The notes below the pieces were generated by a model, which saw nothing but the letters and a program-made list of their open reading frames with translations, did not search any database and was not told the origin of the DNA. Both the position numbers and the translations under genes were made by a program. From the NCBI GenBank assembly GCA_026874595.1, contig CM049318.1, positions 26,254,956 through 26,318,955 on the forward strand: a stretch of 64,000 nucleotides of DNA, read 5' to 3'. Positions 1 through 9,791 of this stretch are shown piece by piece (positions within the stretch are counted from its first letter, which is position 1; each line of letters starts with the position of its first letter). Source of the stretch: Sipunculus nudus (lineage: Eukaryota > Annelida > Sipuncula > Golfingiida > Sipunculidae).

Positions 1-120
1 TGTGCTTTGGAATCAGAGGATTCTCAATCTGTGATTATGGATACTCGGGTTGCGTCTGGTGACCAAAATGTTTAATCTGAAAAGAAGCCAAGATTCATAA
101 AGTTAGTACAGCATATTCAT

Positions 121-170
<50 letters not shown>

Positions 171-858
171 AAGTGTAAAAAAATAAGCCATGGAGCATTA
201 ACATGTATGGTATATATTGGTAGTGTATTATTGGATTTTATATATTGTCACGTAATTTCACCCGCAGTGTCCAAAGTGAAAATGATTACCTAGTGTATGT
301 TATCACTTGAAAAATCTTCCTCTAAAATTATCGGGCATTGTGTGTTCCTTACCAACACCGGATTTATCTTATCGGACATGCCATTTGACACCATCCTATG
401 TGAGGCAAATACCAGTCAGCTATAAACCTGCCCAAACTCACGCTGACTTCTTCCTTGCATTCGGAGAAATCCATGGATTCACACTCACTCAGTCTGGACC
501 TTTCGATCAGCAAGAAATGACCGGAATGTGTAACTACCTGCAGATATGAAATGTAATACATTTTAATTTCTGATAAATTGATCAACTTGATTGATGTCTT
601 GAGAGTAATTTACAGAATATCTAACGGTAATTTGTGCAATCAGAAATTAATTGAATCAGATATTTAATCTTTTAAGTCCATTTCGTCCATCCTTTATCAG
701 ACAAACCAAAATATCTGTAGGCTAACAAATATGATAGATTTTGAACTCCTGCTAATTTGGACAATTTGGTATGATTGTATTTGGATAAGTGTACTCAATC
801 ATGATAAGCTGAGATATCACAAACACACAATACTAACCAAACCCGCAGGAAAAATTAC
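1..858 (+). repeat. Insert copy 1 (left end outside window)
   Basis: This sequence is unrelated to the satellite monomer. It replaces the point in the monomer where AACGTAAGCTATATTTTC would be expected. It holds a coding-like fragment at 1-75, an (AT)n tract at 127-168 and a GC-richer island at about 349-549. Monomer homology resumes at about 859 (ATTTTC, then CTTCGAAATAAG). I see no terminal inverted repeats, no poly-A tail and no clear target duplication, so I do not assign a transposon class. Confidence 0.85.
127..168. repeat. (AT)21 microsatellite, insert copy 1
   Basis: Uninterrupted alternating AT, 42 bp. It is the only type-A copy without the AA interruption. Self-complementary, so it could form a cruciform or hairpin. 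Confidence 0.97.
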
Positions 859-2526
859 ATTTTCACTTATAAGCTTCTTCGAAATAAGTTATGGTAAATT
901 GTAAATCAGTAAGGGGCATTGAATGAAAATCTCTCTTTATTATATACGCAGCAGGGTCAGAAAGAAGCCTATACTTGGTTTTACTCGAAGCAAATTTCTC
1001 AATTCGTTGGAGGGGAACAACTGTAACTACAAGATAGGCTCAAATCTCAGTATTCCATTTCGTACTATCATTTTTAATTTTCAACTATTAAGTTTTAACA
1101 AATATTTTTTTACGATACCATGATCTCTCCTTATCGTTTATTTATTCACTTATCATTCGCTCATGAGAGCACAGATATTCTGCAAAGACAGATTTCTACA
1201 GTGTACAGCATCTCACGAATATTCACCTACACACCAACTTATTCAAACTTGTCATTCTAATAAAACTGTTTGACGATATGACTTAATATAATCTCTTATT
1301 TACATCATCATTCGTACTTCTAGGAGAGTGAAAAATACAATAAACAATGCTCATTTCGTCAATTGGAAAATTAACCCCAGTTTCGTGTTTGATCCCGTTT
1401 TTCCTGGCACTCAGTTAATCGCTCACATTTGAATATGATTATATCAGAGGAACCAAACCATCTATATTGAACCAAATGTGAAAAAAATGTTACTTCTGCT
1501 TATTTGGTCAAATCCGTATGGCGATCAAAAGAGTAGAGTACTCTTTCATTATATGCCTAAAGAACATATTGGATTGACCGAGCAAGCAGACAACATTACA
1601 TTTGATTAATCATATATTGCATTTTTCTGTTATTCTATCAAGACGACATAAAAATTCACTGTTAATTCCATCAGGAATTTTTCAACATCTGCAGATGAAG
1701 TCATTTCCAATATTTTAAAGTTGAAAATTTGACGAATATACCATATCCCTAGGGGGAATGTTCAAATATTGCGTAGCTCTACTTTTAATTTAAATTGAAC
1801 GTAAGCTATATTTTCTATTTTAAGATACTTCGAAAATGTTATAGATAACCCGGAATAAGTAAAGGCATAGAATGAGAATCTGTTTTTTTTTCATATACGC
1901 AACACTATCCAAAAAGAAGACCTTTCTCTGTTATACTCTTAGCCCATTCCTCAATTTATTAAAGGGTAACAGATGTAACTGCAAAGAAAGGCTAAAATCT
2001 GTGCATTTCATTTCTTACTACTATTTTCACTATCTAACTGTTAAGTTTAAAAAAAAAATTTACTATACCATGCTCTCTCTTCATCCTTTATTTATTCACT
2101 GATGCTCCGCTCATTTTCGCACAGGTATTCTACAAACACTGAGATTAGAACGGTGTACAGCATCTCATGAATATTCAACTATACACCAACTTAATTTAGA
2201 CTTGTCATTCTCATTTAAACTGTTATTCTTATAAACATGCTTGACGATAACACATAAAAATAACCTCCTCTTTTTTACATCAGAAATACTACAACATCTG
2301 CAGATGAGCAAATGTGCCACAGTTTTAGTACTTGAATATTTGATCGAGATTGCGTACTTCCAGGAATGTGAATAAAAGAATACGTAATAAGCATTTTGTA
2401 AAGAGGAAAATTAACCTCAGTTTCATGTTTGATCCCGTTTTTCATGCCACTTAATTAATCGGTCAAATTTGAATATGATAATATCAGAGGATCCAAACCA
2501 TCTATATAGAACCAAAGGTAAAAAAA

Positions 2527-2645
2527 ATGTTACTTCTGCTTATTTGGTCAAATCCGTATGGCGATCAAAAGAGTAGTGTACTCTTTCATTATTGGCATAA
2601 ACAACATTTTGGATTGACCGAGCAAGCAGGCAACATTACATTTGA
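2527..2645 (+). repeat. Monomer core block (representative copy, beta unit 1)
   Basis: This is the most conserved part of the monomer. It starts ATGTTACTTCTGC, runs through the 19-bp inverted repeat at 2568-2586 and ends around GACCGAGCAAGCAG plus ~20 bp. It is nearly unchanged in all 55 monomers, including alpha, whose left half is otherwise strongly diverged. The stretch between the core start and the inverted repeat has only a few private changes (e.g. 13534, 22471, 24548, 46166, 51198, 61369). Function unknown. Conservation may reflect protein binding, a preference for exchange here, or both. Confidence 0.85.
2568..2586. repeat. Core inverted repeat AAAGAGTA-N3-TACTCTTT (representative)
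   Basis: Two perfect 8-bp arms around a 3-base spacer. The spacer is GTG in most monomers, GAG in type-A alpha (e.g. 1528-1546) and GCG in the monomers after insert copies 6 and 7. The arms are broken in some types: GAGAAG in Y (33.7, 37.9, 41.0, 44.1 kb), AATAGTGG in Q (51.2, 53.3, 55.3 kb), TACGCTTT in epsilon (23.5, 63.4 kb). A dimeric protein site is possible but unproven. Confidence 0.85.
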
Positions 2646-5098
2646 TTTATCAGATATTGCAATTTTCTGTTATTCTGTTAAGACGACATAAAAATTTACA
2701 GGAAATTCCATTAGGCATCTTTTAACATCTGCAGATGAAGTCATTTCCAATATTTTAAAGTTGAAAATTTGACGAATATACCATAGCCGAAGGGGGAATG
2801 TTCAAATATTGCGTAACTCTACTTTTAATTTAAATTTAACGTAAGCTATATTTTCTATTTTAAGATACTGCGAAAATGTTATAGTTAACCCGAAATAAGT
2901 AAGGGCATAGAATGAGAAATTGTTTCTTTATTTTCATATACGCAACACTATCCAAACCTTACTCTGTTATACTCCCAGCCCATTCCTCAATTTATTATAA
3001 GGTTACCGGTGTAACTGCAAAGAAAGGCTCAAATCTGTGCATTTCATTTCTTACTATTATTTTAAATTTCGAACTGTTAAGTTTCTAAAAAAATTTACTT
3101 TACCATGCTCTCTCCTCATCGTTTATTTATTCACTGATCCTCCGCTCATTGTTGCACAGGTATTCTACAAAGACTGAGATTTGAACAGTGTACAGCATCT
3201 CATGAATATTCAACTACACACCAACTAAATTTAGACTTGTCATTCTCATTTAAACTGTCATTCTAATAAACATGCTTGACGATAACACATAAAAATAACC
3301 ATCAGAAATCCTACATCTGCAGATGAACAAATGTGCCAAAGATTTAGTACTTGAATATTTGGCGGAGATTGCGTACTTCCAGGAATGTGAATAAAAGAAT
3401 ACGTTATGGCCATTTCGTAAAGTGGAAAATTAACCTCAGTTTCATGTTTGATCCCGCTTGTCCTACCATTCAGTCAATCGCTAAAATTCGAATTATTATA
3501 TCAGAGGAACTAAACCATTTATATTGAACCAAATGTAAAAAAAAATGTTACTTCTGCTTATTTGGTCAAATCCGTATGGCGATCAAAAGAGTAGTGTACT
3601 CTTTCATTATATGCAAAAAGAACATATTGGATTGACCGAGCAAGCAGACAACATTACATTTGATTAATCAGATGTATCATTTTTCTGTTGTTCTGTCAAG
3701 ACGACATAAAAAGTTACAGGAAATTCCATTAGGCATTTTTTAACATCTGCAGATGAAGTAATTTCAAATATTTTAATGTTGAAAATTTGACGAATATACC
3801 ATATCCCAAGGGGGAATGTTCAAATATTGCGTAACTCTACTTTTAATTTAAATTTAACGTAAGCTATATTTTCTATTTTAAGATACTGCGAAAATGTTAT
3901 AATTAACCCGAAATATTTAAGGGCATAGAATGAGAATATGTTTTTTTTTTTCATATACGCAACACTATCCAAACAGAAGACCTTACTCTGTTATACACTC
4001 AGCCCATTCCTCAATTTATTAAAGGGTTACAGGTGTAACTGCAAAGAAAGGCTCAAATCTGTGCATTTCATTTCTTATTATTATTTTTACTATCTATGTG
4101 TTAAGTTTAGAAAAAAATACTATACCATGCTCTCTCCTCATCGTTTATTTATTCACTGATCCTCCGCTCATTTTCGCACACGTATTTTACAAAGACTGAG
4201 ATTTGAACAGTGTACAGCATCTCACTAATATTAAACTACGCACCAACTAAATTAAGACTTGCCATTCTCATTTTAAATGTCTTTCTAATAAACATGCTTG
4301 ACGATATCACAAACTAACCTCCTCTTTTTACAGCAGAAATCCTACAACATCTGCAGATGAACAAATGTGCCACAGTTTTAGTACTTGAATATTTGATCGA
4401 GATAGCGAACTTGCAGGAAAGTGAATAAAAGAATACGTTATGACCATTTCGTAAAGAGGAAAATTAACCTCAGTTTCATGTTTGATCCCGCATTTCCTAC
4501 CATTCAGTCAATTGCTCAAATTCGAATATGATAATATCAGAGGAACCAAATACTATATAGAACCAAAGGTAAAAGAAATGTTACTTCTGCTTATTTGGTC
4601 AAATCCGTATGGCGATCAAAAGAGTAGTGTACTCTTTCATTATATGGCAAACGAACATATTGGATTGACCGAGCAAGCAGATAACATTACATTTGATTAA
4701 TCAGATATATTATTTTTCTGTTATTCTGTCAAGACGACATAAAAATTCACAGGTAATTCCATCAGGCATTTTTCATCTGCAGATGAAGTTATTTGCAATA
4801 TTTTAAAGTTGAAAATTTGATGAATATACCATTTCCCAAGGGATGATATTCAAATATTGCGTAATTCTACTTTTAATTTAAAATCTAACGTTATGTGGAT
4901 GTTTTATTTAAGTTCAGTTGAATTTTTTTCAGTAAATTTTGATTATATTTTGATGCTTTATGTAAACCTACCCTGACGTGTGCTTTGGAATCAGAGGATT
5001 CTCAATCTGTGATTATGGATACTCGGGTTGCGTCTGGTGACCAAAATGTTTAATCTGAAAAGAAGCCAAGATTCATAAAGTTAGTACAGCATATTCAT

Positions 5099-5104
<6 letters not shown>

Positions 5105-5145
<41 letters not shown>

Positions 5146-5152
5146 TATATAT
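5105..5152. repeat. (AT)n microsatellite, insert copy 2
   Basis: 36 bp of pure AT, then an AA interruption at 5141, then more AT. The same interruption recurs in copies 3, 4, 5 and 8. Confidence 0.97.
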
Positions 5153-5332
5153 TGAAGTGAAAAAAAATAAGCCATGGAGCATTAACATGTATGGTATATA
5201 TTGGTAGTGTATTATTGGATTTTATATATTGTCACGTAATTTCACCCGCAGTGTCCAAAGTGAAAATGATTACCTAGTGTATGTTATCACTTGAAAAATC
5301 TTCCTCTAAAATTATCGGGCATTGTGTGTTCC

Positions 5333-5533
5333 TTACCAACACCGGATTTATCTTATCGGACATGCCATTTGACACCATCCTATGTGAGGCAAATACCAGT
5401 CAGCTATAAACCTGCCCAAACTCACGCTGACTTCTTCCTTGCATTCGGAGAAATCCATGGATTCACACTCACTCAGTCTGGACCTTTCGATCAGCAAGAA
5501 ATGACCGGAATGTGTAACTACCTGCAGATATGA
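5333..5533. pseudogene. Coding-like GC-richer island in the insert (unidentified)
   Basis: About 200 bp with higher G+C than its surroundings, open on both strands. The plus frame reads ...HADFFLAFGEIHGFTLTQSG... to a TGA; the minus frame (ORF 5348-5569) includes ...FIADWYLPHIGWCQMACPIR and a stop. On the minus strand a CTGCAG acceptor-like site stands at one end (near 5520) and a GTAAGG donor-like site at the other (near 5335). It therefore looks like a captured exon. I do not recognise the family. The plus ORF has no ATG start, only TTG. Equivalent islands lie at about 349-549, 9282-9482, 14265-14465 and 59161-59361. Comparison with copies 6 and 7 shows mostly amino-acid-changing differences in both frames, so I infer it is not a working gene. 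Confidence 0.3.
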
Positions 5534-8298
5534 AATGTAATACATTTTAATTTCTGATAAATTGATCAACTTGATTGATGTCTTGAGAGTAATTTACAGA
5601 ATATCTAACGGTAATTTGTGCAATCAGAAATTAATTAAATCAGATATTTAATCTTTTAAGTCCATTTCGTCCATCCTTTATCAGACAAACCAAAATATCT
5701 GTAGGCTAACAAATATGATAGATTTTGAACTCCTGCTAATTTGGACAATTTGGTATGATTGTATTTGGATAAGTGTACTCAATCATGATAAGCTGAGATA
5801 TCACAAACACACAATACTAACCAAACCCGCAGGAAAAATTACATTTTCACTTATAAGCTTCTTCGAAATAAGTTATGGTAAATTGTAAATCAGTAAGGGG
5901 CATTGAATGAAAATCTCTCTTTATTATATACGCAGCAGGGTCAGAAAGAAGCCTATACTTGGTTTTACTCGAAGCAAATTTCTCAATTCGTTGGAGGGAA
6001 ACAACTGTAACTACAAGATAGGCTCAAATCTCAGTATTCCATTTCGTACTATCATTTTTAATTTTCAACTATTAAGTTTTAACAAATATTTTTTTACGAT
6101 ACCATGATCTCTCCTTATCGTTTATTTATTCACTTATCATTCGCTCATGAGAGCACAGATATTCTGCAAAGACAGATTTCTACAGTGTACAGCATCTCAC
6201 GAATATTCACCTACACACCAACTTATTCAAACTTGTCATTCTAATAAAACTGTTTGACGATATGACTTAATATAATCTCTTATTTACATCATCATTCGTA
6301 CTTCTAGGAGAGTGAAAAATACAATAAACAATGCTCATTTCGTCAATTGGAAAATTAACCCCAGTTTCGTGTTTGATCCCGTTTTTCCTGGCACTCAGTT
6401 AATCGCTCACATTTGAATATGATTATATCAGAGGAACCAAACCATCTATATTGAACCAAATGTGAAAAAAATGTTACTTCTGCTTATTTGGTCAAATCCG
6501 TATGGCGATCAAAAGAGTAGAGTACTCTTTCATTATATGCCTAAAGAACATATTGGATTGACCGAGCAAGCAGACAACATTACATTTGATTAATCATATA
6601 TTGCATTTTTCTGTTATTCTATCAAGACGACATAAAAATTCACTGTTAATTCCATCAGGAATTTTTCAACATCTGCAGATGAAGTCATTTCCAATATTTT
6701 AAAGTTGAAAATTTGACGAATATACCATATCCCTAGGGGGAATGTTCAAATATTGCGTAGCTCTACTTTTAATTTAAATTGAACGTAAGCTATATTTTCT
6801 ATTTTAAGATACTTCGAAAATGTTATAGATAACCCGGAATAAGTAAAGGCATAGAATGAGAATCTGTTTTTTTTTTCATATACGCAACACTATCCAAAAA
6901 GAAGACCTTTCTCTGTTATACTCTTAGCCCATTCCTCAATTTATTAAAGGGTAACAGATGTAACTGCAAAGAAAGGCTAAAATCTGTGCATTTCATTTCT
7001 TACTACTATTTTCACTATCTAACTGTTAAGTTTAAAAAAAAAATTTACTATACCATGCTCTCTCTTCATCCTTTATTTATTCACTGATGCTCCGCTCATT
7101 TTCGCACAGGTATTCTACAAACACTGAGATTAGAACGGTGTACAGCATCTCATGAATATTCAACTATACACCAACTAAATTTAGACTTGTCATTCTCATT
7201 TAAACTGTTATTCTTATAAACATGCTTGACGATAACACATAAAAATAACCTCCTCTTTTTTACATCAGAAATACTACAACATCTGCAGATGAGCAAATGT
7301 GCCACAGTTTTAGTACTTGAATATTTGATCGAGATTGCGTACTTCCAGGAATGTGAATAAAAGAATACGTAATAAGCATTTTGTAAAGAGGAAAATTAAC
7401 CTCAGTTTCATGTTTGATCCCGTTTTTCATGCCACTTAATTAATCGGTCAAATTTGAATATGATAATATCAGAGGATCCAAACCATCTATATAGAACCAA
7501 AGGTAAAAAAAATGTTACTTCTGCTTATTTGGTCAAATCCGTATGGCGATCAAAAGAGTAGTGTACTCTTTCATTATTGGCATAAACAACATTTTGGATT
7601 GACCGAGCAAGCAGGCAACATTACATTTGATTTATCAGATATTGCAATTTTCTGTTATTCTGTTAAGACGACATAAAAATTTACAGGAAATTCCATTAGG
7701 CATCTTTTAACACCTGCAGATGAAGTCATTTCCAATATTTTAAAGTTGAAAATTTGACGAATATACCATAGCCGAAGGGGGAATGTTCAAATATTGCGTA
7801 ACTCTACTTTTAATTTAAATTTAACGTAAGCTATATTTTCTATTTTAAGATACTGCGAAAATGTTATAGTTAACCCGAAATAAGTAAGGGCATAGAATGA
7901 GAAATTGTTTCTTTATTTTCATATACGCAACACTATCCAAACCTTACTCTGTTATACTCCCAGCCCATTCCTCAATTTATTATAAGGTTACCGGTGTAAC
8001 TGCAAAGAAAGGCTCAAATCTGTGCATTTCATTTCTTACTATTATTTTAAATTTCGAACTGTTAAGTTTCTAAAAAAATTTACTTTACCATGCTCTCTCC
8101 TCATCGTTTATTTATTCACTGATCCTCCGCTCATTGTTGCACAGGTATTCTACAAAGACTGAGATTTGAACAGTGTACAGCATCTCATGAATATTCAACT
8201 ACACACCAACTAAATTTAGACTTGTCATTCTCATTTAAACTGTCATTCTAATAAACATGCTTGACGATAACACATAAAAATAACCATCAGAAATCCTA

Positions 8299-8841
8299 CA
8301 TCTGCAGATGAACAAATGTGCCAAAGATTTAGTACTTGAATATTTGGTGGAGATTGCGTACTTCCAGGAATGTGAATAAAAGAATACGTTATGGCCATTT
8401 CGTAAAGTGGAAAATTAACCTCAGTTTCATGTTTGATCCCGCTTGTCCTACCATTCAGTCAATCGCTAAAATTCGAATTATTATATCAGAGGAACCAAAC
8501 CATTTATATTGAACCAAATGTAAAAAAAATGTTACTTCTGCTTATTTGGTCAAATCCGTATGGCGATCAAAAGAGTAGTGTACTCTTTCATTATATGGCA
8601 AACGAACATATTGGATTGACCGAGCAAGCAGATAACATTACATTTGATTAATCAGATATATTATTTTTCTGTTATTCTGTCAAGACGACATAAAAATTCA
8701 CAGGTAATTCCATCAGGCATTTTTCATCTGCAGATGAAGTTATTTGCAATATTTTAAAGTTGAAAATTTGATGAATATACCATTTCCCAAGGGATGATAT
8801 TCAAATATTGCGTAATTCTACTTTTAATTTAAAATCTAACG
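8299..8841 (+). repeat. Hybrid gamma/delta monomer
   Basis: The left part, from box 1 through the A-run before the core, has gamma-type bases, including A at 8526 where delta has G. From 8598 onward all diagnostic bases are delta-type (ATGGCAAACGAAC, then GATAACATTAC, then box 2 without the CAA before it). The switch therefore lies within 8527-8597, inside the core block that both types share. This is the expected product of unequal exchange between neighbouring gamma and delta monomers. Confidence 0.93.
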
Positions 8842-9049
8842 TTATGTGGATGTTTTATTTAAGTTCAGTTGAATTTTTTTCAGTAAATTTTGATTATATT
8901 TTGATGCTTTATGTAAACCTACCCTGACGTGTGCTTTGGAATCAGAGGATTCTCAATCTGTGATTATGGATACTCGGGTTGCGTCTGGTGACCAAAATGT
9001 TTAATCTGAAAAGAAGCCAAGATTCATAAAGTTAGTACAGCATATTCAT

Positions 9050-9094
<45 letters not shown>

Positions 9095-9791
9095 TATATA
9101 TTGAAGTGAAAAAAAATAAGCCATGGAGCATTAACATGTATGGTATATATTGGTAGTGTATTATTGGATTTTATATATTGTCACGTAATTTCACCCGCAG
9201 TGTCCAAAGTGAAAATGATTACCTAGTGTATGTTATCACTTGAAAAATCTTCCTCTAAAATTATCGGGCATTGTGTGTTCCTTACCAACACCGGATTTAT
9301 CTTATCGGACATGCCATTTGACACCATCCTATGTGAGGCAAATACCAGTCAGCTATAAACCTGCCCAAACTCACGCTGACTTCTTCCTTGCATTCGGAGA
9401 AATCCATGGATTCACACTCACTCAGTCTGGACCTTTCGATCAGCAAGAAATGACCGGAATGTGTAACTACCTGCAGATATGAAATGTAATACATTTTAAT
9501 TTCTGATAAATTGATCAACTTGATTGATGTCTTGAGAGTAATTTACAGAATATCTAACGGTAATTTGTGCAATCAGAAATTAATTAAATCAGATATTTAA
9601 TCTTTTAAGTCCATTTCGTCCATCCTTTATCAGACAAACCAAAATATCTGTAGGCTAACAAATATGATAGATTTTGAACTCCTGCTAATTTGGACAATTT
9701 GGTATGATTGTATTTGGATAAGTGTACTCAATCATGATAAGCTGAGATATCACAAACACACAATACTAACCAAACCCGCAGGAAAAATTAC
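8842..9791 (+). repeat. Insert copy 3
   Basis: Near-identical to copy 2, including the derived longer A-run after the AT tract and ATTAATTAAATC. It sits in front of alpha of unit 3. The AT tract is at 9056-9101 and the coding-like island at about 9282-9482. Confidence 0.88.
9056..9101. repeat. (AT)n microsatellite, insert copy 3
   Basis: Alternating AT with the shared AA interruption near 9091. Confidence 0.97.

Larger units (their letters stand above)
1..4890 (+). repeat. Higher-order repeat A, unit 1 (alpha-beta-gamma-delta, cut at left edge)
   Basis: Four monomers with cores at 1487 (alpha), 2527 (beta), 3545 (gamma) and 4578 (delta), preceded by the insert, which lacks its first ~88 bp at the window edge. 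Types are told apart by fixed differences. Alpha lacks box 1 and has GAG in the core palindrome spacer. Beta has TTGGCATAAACAAC after the core. Gamma reads ATGCAAAAAGAAC and has a short deletion before box 1. Delta reads ATGGCAAACGAAC and has a G in the A-run before the core. This unit pairs most closely with unit 4: both have ATTAATTGAATC in the insert, AACTTAATTTAG after alpha, GGCGGAG in gamma and GGAACTAAACC before the gamma core. Confidence 0.95.
4891..5842 (+). repeat. Insert copy 2 (complete, ~950 bp)
   Basis: Best copy for describing the element. The left edge follows CTAACG (TTATGTGGATG...); the right edge ends ...CAGGAAAAATTAC before monomer sequence resumes. Inside, in order: a T-rich run ending in CAG at about 4932 that resembles a 3' splice site; a short open reading fragment ending in TAA (about 4940-5052); the AT tract 5105-5152; and a GC-richer island at 5333-5533 that is open on both strands. 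The edges are approximate, because alpha next to the insert is itself strongly diverged. Confidence 0.85.
4891..8841 (+). repeat. Higher-order repeat A, unit 2 (three monomers; gamma/delta fused)
   Basis: The unit is about 3.95 kb instead of 4.98 kb, so exactly one monomer length is missing. Cores lie at 6471 (alpha), 7512 (beta) and 8529 (gamma-to-delta hybrid). It pairs with unit 3: both have a longer A-run after the AT tract, GGAGGGAAACAAC in alpha, and a T-to-C change that breaks the beta box 2 palindrome to CACCTGCAGATG (about 7710 and 11661). Confidence 0.95.

Noticed and set aside
2568-2586. Core inverted repeat as a transcription terminator
   Set aside because: The arms are short (8 bp), AT-rich and not followed by a T-run, and no gene lies upstream.
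4891-5842. Insert as a DNA transposon, Helitron or LTR element
   Set aside because: I found no terminal inverted repeats, no TC...CTRR ends, no direct long terminal repeats and no clear target-site duplication. The only repeated motif near its right half is a short ACCCGCAG (about 5243 and 5825).
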